DNA from: Cladopsammia gracilis
Taxonomy: Eukaryota > Cnidaria > Anthozoa > Scleractinia > Dendrophylliidae
DNA: 64,000 nucleotides
Direction: 5' to 3'
Assembly (NCBI GenBank): GCA_022457155.1
Contig: JAJGOT010000971.1
Span: 38,501-102,500 of the forward strand
Part shown: positions 33,671 through 42,120 of the stretch, piece after piece
Numbering within the stretch: the first letter of the stretch is position 1
How the letters are laid out: every line of letters starts with the position of its first letter
Program-made: the position numbers and the translations under genes
The notes under the pieces: model-generated
What the model was told of the DNA's origin: nothing
The model's database searches: none
The model's input: the letters and a program-made list of their open reading frames with translations, nothing else

Positions 33671-34480
33671 TTATAGGATAGCTCCTACTAACGGTATGCT
33701 GTTGAATGGGCTGTTCGGTCCTAAAAGTAACCCTTTTCCCTTTTTTTTAGTTCCCATTCCAAAAGTATTTTCACCCCATTGACCATAGAATGGAGGAGGT
33801 GGATCATAAGGATTTCTACTTGTACCTAGACGTGGTGCCCCTTTTCCATTTTTAGGTCTGCCCATTCTGGGTGCTCCACTTCCAGTCAATTTTTTAAACG
33901 CTTCGATAGCCAGCGGAATACCGATACTTGCTAGCAAAGCCCCTAACATCCCTCCAGATTGTGTTTTTGTTGGTCGTTTTATCACTAATCCTTTTCCTGT
34001 TTTATAGCCACTCAGAAGAACTCCTTTCTCTTTATCTGTTAGCAAATGTTTATTATTAAGCAGATGTTGAATTTTATTATTCGGGATGAGGAAACCGCCG
34101 ACACCATTACCACTTATCTTTTTAACAATTTGACTTGCTCCTTCACTCGCTAAACCGGCAAGTGCTGATAAACCGAGTGTTTTAGCTATAGTCGGTGCCA
34201 ACGTTTTCGCTAACGGTATAATAGCGCTGAACAGACTACCACCTTCTCTCATTACTTTTCTAATCTGTGTTTTCGATATTTTTATCTCGACACCGTTTCC
34301 AAGCGCTTTCGCTTTACCGATCCTATTGATCTGAGTAGCTGTTAGCAGTAGCTCATCACTACCGCTTGTCTGTGACTTCGCTAACCTAATCGTGATTGGG
34401 CTGCTTGTTTTATAAGCTCTTGCAAGTTTTTCTTTCTGACCTTCAGATAAACTTACTTTGTAAGGATGATATGTTGTCAT
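33671..34480 (-). CDS. Membrane-active minor virion protein candidate (pVI-like role)
   Basis: A 269-residue basic protein from ATG 34480; the preceding in-frame TTG at 34534 is not used here. An N-terminal globular part is followed by a hydrophobic, Ala/Leu-rich segment at residues 82-112 and a Gly/Lys/Pro-rich tail with DPPPPFY, a PPxY late-domain motif at 229-232. Hydrophobic segment plus PPxY recalls adenovirus pVI, which lyses membranes and recruits Nedd4-type ligases; similarity is of layout, not proven homology. It lies between capsid and protease genes. Near the end, the codons AAA AAA AAG GGA AAA contain two -1 slip heptamers in phase, leading into the protease frame. Confidence 0.65.
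   Translation of the reverse strand: MTTYHPYKVSLSEGQKEKLARAYKTSSPITIRLAKSQTSGSDELLLTATQINRIGKAKALGNGVEIKISKTQIRKVMREGGSLFSAIIPLAKTLAPTIAKTLGLSALAGLASEGASQIVKKISGNGVGGFLIPNNKIQHLLNNKHLLTDKEKGVLLSGYKTGKGLVIKRPTKTQSGGMLGALLASIGIPLAIEAFKKLTGSGAPRMGRPKNGKGAPRLGTSRNPYDPPPPFYGQWGENTFGMGTKKKGKGLLLGPNSPFNSIPLVGAIL
33734..33746 (-). promoter_or_regulatory. Candidate -1 frameshift site 3 (A AAA AAG / G GGA AAA)
   Basis: Zero-frame codons in the upstream gene are AAA AAA AAG GGA AAA GGG. Both A AAA AAG (33746-33740) and G GGA AAA (33740-33734) are in slippery phase. The -1 frame stays open through to the protease stop at 33222. No clear stem was found by eye, and the protease has its own ATG, so this is the weakest of the three sites. 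Confidence 0.35.
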
Positions 34481-34539
34481 TTTGTATTTAGTATTGTAAA
34501 ATACAAAATTGTTTTTTAAAATGAATTTACGCAACGCGG

Positions 34540-35826
34540 TTACGCTATGACCAACTCATTTCCAACCTTGTCTATTTTTGCTAATTTTTCATACAAAACT
34601 ATCGCATGTACGTTAAAGTTTGCAGCTGCAGCTGCGTTCAATTTATAATGGAATGTTAGCGGTTTGGGATCTCTTGTTATTTTTTCAGCTTGATAAGTTA
34701 AATCGAAATAAATTAGCGGATAGAGAGAGTTATAATTGGATAAATTCAGCTGAGTACCTGTGTTGTAATCATTTAACCTCATTGCATAAGACATTACATC
34801 GTCAAATATCAGCGCTTTTTCTTCAGCATCATACTCTAATTCCGGGTAAAAAACTGAACTTCCATACTCTAATTTACAGCTCGCTAGCGATGAGTTGTTA
34901 TCTGCCACATTTAATTTGAAAGTGTCCATAAGATATGGACTATCTTCTGCTTTATCACCATTTGGTGGGGCGGCTCTTTTCAGATAAACAAAAACATGCT
35001 TAACATTATCAACACTAGGTGTTATTTGAAAAAATCCTGATACTCTCGTAGGAGCTGATTGGTTATACATCTCAACTAAATATTTCCATTGTTTTTCTTT
35101 CAAAAAAGAGCTGACAAATTTGTCGCTAAGAGAGAGTTTAGGTATTATTTTTGGAACGTAAAGTGAAAACCTATCCACAACAACTCTTCCAGCATCTACA
35201 CCGTTAGCCATATGAATCAACTCATCATCATCTTGCAACCTTATCTCGAACTGTAGCTGCATAGGAACAAGCATCTTATCTTCCAACTCTTCGAAAAAGG
35301 AAAAACGATTCAGAGGGATAATCGTACTGATGTTTTTAGCACCACCACCTCCATTGTTTTGAACCGCTTGAGTTTGTATCCGTCTAGATTCAAATCCTGT
35401 ATTAGTGTTAGCGGTTGTTGCATCAGTATCCAGATACCAGAAACTTCTCTTTCCTACTGATCTACTGAAGTCGTCAGAGTATTCTAACAGATTTTTAACA
35501 AAAGTGACTTTATGCAGATTATCGGAATCATAAACTATTTTACCTCCAGATCTAATCTTTAGGTGTTTAATTAATGAATGAGAACCGTTAATAACTGTTA
35601 TTCTATCGGCTGCTGCATAACCAGCACCGTCTGCTAATTTCTGCAGTTGGTATCGTACTTCAAAACGAGCGTTATACCAATCGTAAAACGTTGATCTATC
35701 TTCAATTGTGAATTTATAACCACCTTTTTCCTGATGTTGACCATTAGCCGGTGTTCTGATTATAGCATCAGGTTTAAATTTTACCCTTTCATATCGTTCT
35801 AAATAATCACTTGATCGAAAAGCCAT
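34540..35826 (-). CDS. mcp: Major capsid protein, double jelly-roll (hexon-like)
   Basis: 428 residues from ATG 35826. Sequence character and position match Polinton major capsid proteins: an N-terminal stretch SDYLERYERVKFKP, a region rich in beta-prone segments with FYDWYNARFEVRYQLQ and NGSHSLIKHLKIRSGGKI, and a C-terminal TFHYKLNAAAAANFNVHAIV. Polinton MCPs fold as two jelly rolls forming trimeric hexons. It is in the structural gene cluster next to the penton-like gene. The call rests on recalled similarity and synteny; structure prediction would settle it. Confidence 0.8.
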   Translation of the reverse strand: MAFRSSDYLERYERVKFKPDAIIRTPANGQHQEKGGYKFTIEDRSTFYDWYNARFEVRYQLQKLADGAGYAAADRITVINGSHSLIKHLKIRSGGKIVYDSDNLHKVTFVKNLLEYSDDFSRSVGKRSFWYLDTDATTANTNTGFESRRIQTQAVQNNGGGGAKNISTIIPLNRFSFFEELEDKMLVPMQLQFEIRLQDDDELIHMANGVDAGRVVVDRFSLYVPKIIPKLSLSDKFVSSFLKEKQWKYLVEMYNQSAPTRVSGFFQITPSVDNVKHVFVYLKRAAPPNGDKAEDSPYLMDTFKLNVADNNSSLASCKLEYGSSVFYPELEYDAEEKALIFDDVMSYAMRLNDYNTGTQLNLSNYNSLYPLIYFDLTYQAEKITRDPKPLTFHYKLNAAAAANFNVHAIVLYEKLAKIDKVGNELVIA

Positions 35827-35855
35827 CTTTTTTAATTATAGAGCTATATTATTTT

Positions 35856-36239
35856 TTATCTTTTTTTCTTTTTTAAACCGTTACCTGATATTAATCTGTT
35901 TAATATTACATCAGTATCTTCTTGCTGTTTTGGTGGAGGTCGCCGTTGGTGCGTAGCCGTTGTGGGTTGTTTTGGAGAAGATCTCATACTAGCTAGTTTT
36001 TTCATTATCAGATCGCCAGATTTTTCAGCTGCTTTTTTACCTAGTTTTTCACCAGCATGAGAAATTCCTGCATCCAACGCTTTTTTCGCGATAGGTTTCG
36101 CTAATTTATTGAAAACTGCCTTTGCTACAGCCTTCATCGGTTTAAAAATATTATCAACAATGACACCTGTTCCTTTATGTTTGTAAACAAATTTGCCTAA
36201 AGATGGGTTATAAAAGCGTGTAAATTCGTAACTTTTCAT
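35856..36239 (-). CDS. Small basic structural-cluster protein
   Basis: 127 residues, strongly basic, starting MKSYEFTRFYNPSLGKFVYK. The middle is an Ala/Lys-rich amphipathic helix region (residues 35-85), followed by a Pro/Gln tail ending KKKKR. Encoded 13 nt before the penton-like gene stop region and 29 nt upstream of the capsid gene, so it is almost certainly a virion component, perhaps DNA-condensing or membrane-binding. I do not recognise a named family. Confidence 0.65.
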   Translation of the reverse strand: MKSYEFTRFYNPSLGKFVYKHKGTGVIVDNIFKPMKAVAKAVFNKLAKPIAKKALDAGISHAGEKLGKKAAEKSGDLIMKKLASMRSSPKQPTTATHQRRPPPKQQEDTDVILNRLISGNGLKKKKR

Positions 36240-36252
36240 TTTATTATTACAT

Positions 36253-37014
36253 TCATATTATTTTCTTTAAAATTAAAGAAAAAGCTGTATCGGCACCATT
36301 TAGGTTGACCTTATTTCTTTTTCCATCTGTGATATAGATTCGAATATTGCTTATCGTGTTTGTATTCACAGGATTATATGTTACTCTCATCGGTTCGATT
36401 GTAAAACTATATGATGGACGTAGAACACCTGTCGAAAAGGAATAAATGATATCTGTTTTTATACCATCAACAAGCGAATCGCTTGTCAGATCACAATGAA
36501 CGTTCAACATCTCAGTATCTTGAGTCATATTTGGAACTCTAGGACTAATGTTTATCTGTTCCTTCAGAACTGTTTTGTCAAAACCGATCAGTTCGTTAAA
36601 CTTACTCTGTTTTAGATCGAGTTGATAATTTTCTTTCAACGTTATTATTGTTCTAAAAGTTGCTTTATTAAAAAACAGGTTGATTGGAAACTCATCGTCT
36701 TTTTCAGGGTGTTTTATAGCTGTTTCTCTTTGAATATGTACATTTAACGCTTTATAATTCCAAGCTCCACCTGGGAAAGTAATATCTCGAAACGTTTTTC
36801 CACCATCAGAACTGTATCTGATTAGCTGATTGTTGTGTTCAGCATTAATGTTATACCATGTAAAACTCATATTGATAATTCTGTTAAGACCGATAGCATA
36901 TTCCGCATTTTGATCTAAAACAATCGGTTGATAAAATTTTGTTGTGAAATCTCCAGGTCTGTTGTTACCTTCTGATTTAACAGAATATGATGATAATACT
37001 ATTTCTCTATCCAT
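36253..37014 (-). CDS. Minor capsid (penton-like) protein, single jelly-roll
   Basis: 253 residues from ATG 37014. Beta-rich, with FTTKFYQPIVLDQNAEYAIGL near the N-terminus and LKQSKFNELIGFDK in the middle, a pattern I associate with Polinton penton proteins, which fill the capsid five-fold vertices. Its place beside the major capsid gene supports this. The gap to the next gene is only 13 nt. Confidence 0.75.
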   Translation of the reverse strand: MDREIVLSSYSVKSEGNNRPGDFTTKFYQPIVLDQNAEYAIGLNRIINMSFTWYNINAEHNNQLIRYSSDGGKTFRDITFPGGAWNYKALNVHIQRETAIKHPEKDDEFPINLFFNKATFRTIITLKENYQLDLKQSKFNELIGFDKTVLKEQINISPRVPNMTQDTEMLNVHCDLTSDSLVDGIKTDIIYSFSTGVLRPSYSFTIEPMRVTYNPVNTNTISNIRIYITDGKRNKVNLNGADTAFSLILKKII

Positions 37015-37039
37015 CCTTTTTTGATATTAGTAATATTTT

Positions 37040-37918
37040 TTAATATTTAAAATAACTCTTGTAAATCTGTTCAGCCTGTCTTTTGTTGATTAGTGATGAT
37101 TTCAAAAGTTCGTCTAAAATTGCAACTCCAGTATTACGCATTTCAATATTTGTATTACCGGCTATAATTTCACCTACTATTAGTTCGAGTTTTTTAGCAA
37201 GATCTTTATAATTATTAAAAAATGTTAAGTTTCCACCTCTTTTTCTCTGCAGTCCTTTACCTGTCTTTTTTAATTTATCTCTTCTCACTGAAATTACGGA
37301 ACTTTCTCTTTGCAACCGCTCTCTTTGTTCTTTGAGAGTTTCCTTTTCTGTAGGATCACCCGTTTTATTCATTAAATTGGTTAATTTTCTCTTTTCTTTT
37401 CCTAACTCTTTTACCGCGCTATCATACGCTTCAAGCGCCTCTTCCGGTGATTCTTCAGTTGTTTCAATAATAGGTAAACCGTATTTTTCAAATATTTCTT
37501 TTTCTTCCAGAGCTCTTTGTTGTTTTAATTTCATGTATTGACCCGGTGAATATGCTGGTGGTGGTGAATCTGCCGATGCTGATGCAACCGGTGGTTGCGG
37601 CTTCGCATGTTCAGGTAAAACTTCTTCACCAAAATCGATTAAACCTTCTACATCCATCTCTTCATACGGATCTACATCAGGATAATAATCAATTCCTGCT
37701 AATTCTTTACCGCTTTGTTTTTTCCTTTGTACTTTTGTTGTTGGTGGCTGCGCATGTGCATCTAATTTTGATGTTATCGGTTTAAAAATTTTTTCATAAG
37801 CCAATTGACTTGTCTCTTCGCCTAATTTTTTCTTTGTCAACGTTTCATGAACAAAATTAATCTTATTCCCCAACTGGGTTTTTCGTTTTGCAAGTTCTTT
37901 CCACTTAAGTAAACTCAT
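37040..37918 (-). CDS. Structural-cluster protein with PPxY motif and coiled coil
   Basis: 292 residues from ATG 37918. The N-terminal 50 residues are basic and helical; residues 60-125 are acidic and proline-rich with SPPPAYSP (PPAY at 120-123), a PPxY late-domain motif that binds WW-domain ubiquitin ligases in retroviruses and adenoviruses. Residues 130-235 are predicted coiled coil by heptad character, and the C-terminus is helical. Likely a capsid-associated or core protein. Family not recognised. It opens the second late transcription unit, just after the fibre-gene hairpin. Confidence 0.65.
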   Translation of the reverse strand: MSLLKWKELAKRKTQLGNKINFVHETLTKKKLGEETSQLAYEKIFKPITSKLDAHAQPPTTKVQRKKQSGKELAGIDYYPDVDPYEEMDVEGLIDFGEEVLPEHAKPQPPVASASADSPPPAYSPGQYMKLKQQRALEEKEIFEKYGLPIIETTEESPEEALEAYDSAVKELGKEKRKLTNLMNKTGDPTEKETLKEQRERLQRESSVISVRRDKLKKTGKGLQRKRGGNLTFFNNYKDLAKKLELIVGEIIAGNTNIEMRNTGVAILDELLKSSLINKRQAEQIYKSYFKY

Positions 37919-38093
37919 TTTATTAGATATATCGATTTTAAATTTTTAATTGTTAATATAAAATAATGATTGCGAGTGTTTTCTTTCTTGTCTCTTTTAT
38001 AAATGAACATATCTTTCAGATCTATTCTCCTCAATGGTTAAGAGAAACTCGAGAGAGTTTGAACAAATTCATAGAACTTGAAAGATCGTCTAA

Positions 38094-38118
38094 TTTATTA
38101 TACGCAGCGTATAATAAA
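38094..38118. terminator. Hairpin after the fibre gene
   Basis: TTTATTATAC and GTATAATAAA with loop GCAGC, 14 nt beyond the fibre stop. Same arms as at 33181 and 41140; AATAAA is present on both strands. Confidence 0.65.
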
Positions 38119-38132
38119 ATTTTGTAAGAAAC

Positions 38133-39905
38133 TTAGGACGTCGGTTCAAGTAGAAGAGTTACCAAACATTTATTGATTGATGGGGTAGTACCTTGGTCAC
38201 TTTGTACTCTTACTCGAAATGTATCACACTCAACCAAAATAACATCGCTATCCAAGTGACAGACCTGTTTCTTTCCACCTTCTCCCCTTCCTATTACATT
38301 GTTTATCGTCACGAAAATAGGAGGGTATGTTTCAAGTGTGTCGGTGATTTTAATACAGCATTTTACAATTTTACAATTTTCCGCAACCATAACATCTTCT
38401 CCTGAAAAAAATTCAGCAAATGTTTGGTTCGTAGTTTTCTCGTAAACACCATTGTAAAATATACCGCAACTGTTGAGACTTGGGGAATTGATAATTGTGT
38501 GATTGTTCATATCGAGAGTGGTTTGCATTACCATTTTCCCACCCTCCAAAATATAAGAAGTGTCGTAGATAGTAGCAGGTACATCCGAGTGATTTCCTTT
38601 TATTCCATATATCACTAGATAAGCTTGAGCTTGCGAAGCAGATGTTGGTGAACCGCTACATTTTAAATCGACCATAATATACTCCGGTGGTGAAATATGC
38701 CACTTATGCAAATTGATAATGCTTCTAGTGTAATTCGTAAAGTTTTTTGTTGTTTGTTTATTTATGTTGAGAGACGTCGATTCAACATCGACGCTAACAC
38801 CGCGCATCGCTTGCGGTGGTGGGATAAATTCAATACAAACTGTATATTCCCCCTCTGGTAATTTATACATATTAAACCCGATTCTTGATGCGTAGCTATT
38901 TAACGGGTGTTTGTGTAATAAAAGACTGTAGACTTTTTTGTTTAGCGTATGCGGTGACTCTACCAAATCGACTATACCGGTGACGGTTATATCATGTTCT
39001 GAAGAGCTTTCGTCGACGTTTTCCATTAGGTACCTAAATTCATCTTTCAGAGCTGACGAGGTGGTGATATGTGATTCATCGATATATTTATTGAGCCTCT
39101 CTTCTGTTTTTACAAGTTCATCTACTACATTAAATATCCTGAGATCAACATAAGATTTTGATGTAGGTTGATGATTAAGTGTTGGTGTTGCAATATTGTT
39201 GATAGGTTGTGAATTCATATCCAAAATACCGGTCATTGTTCCACCTGTCAAAGAAAGCTTTTTAGCTGTCTCAACATCCACATATCTTTTGTTTACTCCG
39301 TGATCAGCGACTGTCGGGTCCTTTACATTATAAACCGTATTGTTTCCCATATCTAATCCGTTTTCCATCGGAAACATCTCTTTGCGGGATAAGAAAATAT
39401 TTTTGACATCGCTGTAAGAGACAAGATTGTTATAATTTGCTCCTAAATCGTGATATGATTGTTGTTTTGAATGGACAACATTGAAACGTTGTTTTAGATC
39501 GATATCCTTCACAACTTCATGCGTTGGTTCAGGAGCGTTTGGATGAAATTTTTTCAGTGTCACCATATTGACGGCGGACAGATCGTTATCTTCGTCCGTG
39601 TCTAAATTTGTGATTAGTTTTCTATTCATGTCGATCTCTCCTGGAAGAATCAATCTATTCCCTCGAAGATCTAAATCACCAGTCATATGTGTACTTCCAT
39701 CCAAGTTCAGAAAGTGTGTTTTAGCGGTACCATAATTAATGGCATCCTTCAGGTCGATCGGATTATCTATATTCACCAACCTTTTGTTTTGAATATCGTA
39801 ATTACCTGAAGACGTTAATTTAAATCCGACACCGGGTAATCCTTGTTTCCCACCTCCTGTTTGATACCTGAAAGAATCCGGTAACATTCCATTTGAATAG
39901 CTCAT
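38133..39905 (-). CDS. Fibre/spike-like protein with repeated shaft motifs
   Basis: 590 residues from ATG 39905. Residues 40-280 hold irregular repeats of the type found in virus and phage tail-fibre shafts: LDLRGNRL, IDMNRKLITNL, LDMGNNTVYNVKDPT, GVNKRYVD, GTMTGILDMNSQPINNIATP. The C-terminal half (from about 300) is beta-rich and may be a receptor-binding head; another LDMNNHTIIN lies near residue 470. Likely a vertex spike used for attachment. It follows the ATPase gene by 22 nt and ends at a hairpin. Confidence 0.7.
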   Translation of the reverse strand: MSYSNGMLPDSFRYQTGGGKQGLPGVGFKLTSSGNYDIQNKRLVNIDNPIDLKDAINYGTAKTHFLNLDGSTHMTGDLDLRGNRLILPGEIDMNRKLITNLDTDEDNDLSAVNMVTLKKFHPNAPEPTHEVVKDIDLKQRFNVVHSKQQSYHDLGANYNNLVSYSDVKNIFLSRKEMFPMENGLDMGNNTVYNVKDPTVADHGVNKRYVDVETAKKLSLTGGTMTGILDMNSQPINNIATPTLNHQPTSKSYVDLRIFNVVDELVKTEERLNKYIDESHITTSSALKDEFRYLMENVDESSSEHDITVTGIVDLVESPHTLNKKVYSLLLHKHPLNSYASRIGFNMYKLPEGEYTVCIEFIPPPQAMRGVSVDVESTSLNINKQTTKNFTNYTRSIINLHKWHISPPEYIMVDLKCSGSPTSASQAQAYLVIYGIKGNHSDVPATIYDTSYILEGGKMVMQTTLDMNNHTIINSPSLNSCGIFYNGVYEKTTNQTFAEFFSGEDVMVAENCKIVKCCIKITDTLETYPPIFVTINNVIGRGEGGKKQVCHLDSDVILVECDTFRVRVQSDQGTTPSINKCLVTLLLEPTS

Positions 39906-39927
39906 TTTGTTTATATTTAGATTATAT

Positions 39928-40566
39928 TTAGATTATATTTTCATCAAAATTTTTTAATACTCTTTTCTTCGGTTTGTCAATATAGAGAAAAGAGTATGGA
40001 TCTTTTGTAGCCATTTCATATTGTTTCTTATCAACATTAACTTCACGACAAAACATAGAAATTTCGTTATTACTCGGAAATTCGAAAACGCAGAAATGCG
40101 AGCAATTTAACCGTATATCTTTTGGTGTCTTATAATAACTTTGTGAAAGATAAATAACGCTACAATTTTTATGTCTACCATTGATAAAATATTCAATCAG
40201 CGGATTTTGATTCTTTTCACACACAAAATCATCGAATATAATTATTTTTTGGTTTTCATCCGATAATGAAGATACTGGTATGATATCTTCTGGAGATATT
40301 TCTATCACTTCATAACCGGCATCTTGATTGATCGGGTTAAATTTTCTTAATAAGAACTGATATTTTGATTGGTCTAAATTTTTCGCATACAGATATACCT
40401 TGTCATAATACAATAAACGAAAAATCATATCAAGTAAAAGATTTGTTTTTCCTGAACCAGAAGGTCCGCAAATCAACATTCTAAAATTTTGATCTGGCAT
40501 GAAAGAATGTAATTGTTTGTAATTCGTTACCATATCATCACCCACATCATAGTTAAGAAACTTCAT
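39928..40566 (-). CDS. FtsK/HerA-type (A32-like) DNA packaging ATPase
   Basis: Pumps DNA into the capsid. 212 residues from ATG 40566; the open frame continues upstream to 40701 from a non-ATG codon but this would overlap the divergent gene, so the ATG is preferred. Walker A is GPSGSGKT (34-41), Walker B IIIFDD (108-113), and a following INGRHKNCSVIYLSQS resembles the sensor region of the family. Divergent from the plus-strand gene at 40603 across a 36 bp AT-rich promoter gap. Confidence 0.9.
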   Translation of the reverse strand: MKFLNYDVGDDMVTNYKQLHSFMPDQNFRMLICGPSGSGKTNLLLDMIFRLLYYDKVYLYAKNLDQSKYQFLLRKFNPINQDAGYEVIEISPEDIIPVSSLSDENQKIIIFDDFVCEKNQNPLIEYFINGRHKNCSVIYLSQSYYKTPKDIRLNCSHFCVFEFPSNNEISMFCREVNVDKKQYEMATKDPYSFLYIDKPKKRVLKNFDENII

Positions 40567-40602
40567 TTTACTATATTTAAAAAATAAATTAATTTTTAAA
40601 AT

Positions 40603-41094
40603 ATGAAACATAAACGAGATATTTTCACGTTCAATCACATCGATACTTCGATCGATGAGGGGAGACTGTTGGAGATTAAGGCTCTTTACAGATTTTATCA
40701 CAAGAAGTGGTGGTGTTATAAAAAGACTTATAGACGCTTGAAGCGGTTGAATCTATTCTGTAAACTGAGTAGTTCATTTCTTATCGCAACCGGAACAATA
40801 GCAGGCGGAGTTACGCTAAACCCAGTTACGCTAGGAGTTATTGCCGGTGCGGGATTGTTATTGAAAACATACGCCGATTACAAGAATTATAATCGAAGGA
40901 TTGAAATGAGTAAATACGCATATACAACATACCAGAAAGTAATGATCGACTTACGTTCTTGTATGCGTGGAAAACATTTCGATCACGATTCGTTTGTGGA
41001 CGAGATGAGGTTAATCGATGACATGATTAGTGATCTATGTACACTTTCTAACGATAGGATTGAAGAGAAATATGAGAGAATATTCATAACATGA
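40603..41094 (+). CDS. Uncharacterised Polinton membrane protein
   Basis: 163 residues from ATG 40603, the only plus-strand gene in the right two thirds of the element. A basic N-terminal part (WWCYKKTYRRLKRLN) leads into a hydrophobic hairpin of two segments (SSFLIATGTIAGGVTL and LGVIAGAGLLLKTYA, residues about 60-105), then an acidic helical C-terminus. I recall similar ORFs in other cnidarian Polintons but know no function. The membrane hairpin suggests an inner-membrane or entry/egress role. Ends before a hairpin at 41140. Confidence 0.7.
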   Translation: MKHKRDIFTFNHIDTSIDEGRLLEIKALYRFYHKKWWCYKKTYRRLKRLNLFCKLSSSFLIATGTIAGGVTLNPVTLGVIAGAGLLLKTYADYKNYNRRIEMSKYAYTTYQKVMIDLRSCMRGKHFDHDSFVDEMRLIDDMISDLCTLSNDRIEEKYERIFIT

Positions 41095-41139
41095 ATCCTT
41101 CAGAGGTAATGTAACATGCGTATGCGCATGCGTGTGAAA

Positions 41140-41164
41140 TTTATTATACAAGACGTATAATAAA
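41140..41164. terminator. Hairpin after the plus-strand membrane protein gene
   Basis: TTTATTATAC, loop AAGAC, GTATAATAAA; 45 nt after the stop. It faces the convergent gene ending at 41481, so it may serve both. AATAAA is on both strands. Confidence 0.6.
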
Positions 41165-41229
41165 TCATTTACACAAAGAGTGAGCCATTCATTTTATTTT
41201 CATTTTATTTTCATTTAGTTAACTAGTTA

Positions 41230-41369
41230 ATTAAATTCACAAAAATAGGCAACGCTGTTTCTCAGTTAAATAGGCAACGCTGTTTCTCAGTTAATTAAAT
41301 TCACAAAAAAGGCAACGCTGTTTCTCAGTTAATTAAATTCACAAAATAGGCAACGCTGTTTCTCAGTTG
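41230..41369. repeat. Short tandem repeats between convergent genes
   Basis: GGCAACGCTGTTTCTCAGTT occurs four times (from about 41248, 41273, 41310 and 41349), mostly separated by AATTAAATTCACAAAA. It fills much of the 386 bp gap. Function unknown; an origin, insulator or expansion by slippage are all possible. Confidence 0.75.
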
Positions 41370-41480
41370 ACCTTTGATAACTGCTTAAGAAACGTGTTTC
41401 CAGAAGATACTTTCTTCTTCACAAACCTCTCTAATAGTTTTCAAATTTGTCATAAATGTACGGATTGGTAAAGCACAATA

Positions 41481-41954
41481 TTATAGTTTCGGATAAACTT
41501 CAAATAGATCACTTAGCGCTATTAAAAAATTAATATACCGTATTGTAAAACCGCATGATTCTTGAACTTCTTTACACTCACGCTGTGTAAGTTTTTTCCT
41601 CGCTTCTTTCAGTAACTTTCCCTGTCGTGCTGCAAATGCTGTCATCTTCTTCTTATAAGATAAACCAGCCTCATTTAGGTTCTTCAAAAGCTCTTTCAGT
41701 TCCTTCACTGTATCAGCACTTTTATCAATTAAACCACTGTAGGTTACGTTCAAATGTTTCATATTGATGGCCGTCTTCAAAAGCGTCTTGATTTTCTCTT
41801 TCTTTTCCTCGTTTGTCAGCTTGTTTGTAGACGCTTCTTCTTTTTCTTGTATTTCAGCATAACATTTTCGAAGATGTAGATGAATTCGAGGGTATTTCGC
41901 TCGAAGTTGGCTGAAAGTTTGTTCAACATCACGAAGCATCCTGTCGTTGTCCAT
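41481..41954 (-). CDS. Coiled-coil protein, unknown function
   Basis: 157 residues from ATG 41954. Charged and helical, with Lys/Glu heptads (NEEKKEKIKTLLKTAINMK; TVKELKELLKNLNEAG) and a C-terminal segment CGFTIRYINFLIALSDLFEV that looks conserved. It lacks the TTAAAGAAAT upstream motif of its right-hand neighbours and has no hairpin directly after it. No family recognised. Confidence 0.6.
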   Translation of the reverse strand: MDNDRMLRDVEQTFSQLRAKYPRIHLHLRKCYAEIQEKEEASTNKLTNEEKKEKIKTLLKTAINMKHLNVTYSGLIDKSADTVKELKELLKNLNEAGLSYKKKMTAFAARQGKLLKEARKKLTQRECKEVQESCGFTIRYINFLIALSDLFEVYPKL

Positions 41955-42120
41955 CTTTGCTTCGAATGGTGTGTTAAGCCTTTGTTGCGATGCATCATGC
42001 TGATTTTCGACCGGTCAAAACCGCTTTCAACCGGTTATTTGATGACATCATCGATTATTTTTGTACGTGACAACGTTGAACGTGATGACGTTTCAGCCCA
42101 ATGAACATGTATGCTGTGAT

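Noticed and set aside
34481..34534. Upstream extension of the membrane-active candidate to a TTG at 34534
   Set aside because: No ATG; the ATG at 34480 starts a typical N-terminus.
34534..34560. Possible frameshift join between the major capsid gene and the next gene
   Set aside because: The frames are -1, but there is no slippery heptamer at the junction and the downstream gene has a good ATG.
40567..40701. Upstream extension of the packaging ATPase to 40701
   Set aside because: The start would be a non-ATG codon and overlap the divergent plus-strand gene; the ATG at 40566 gives a normal family N-terminus.
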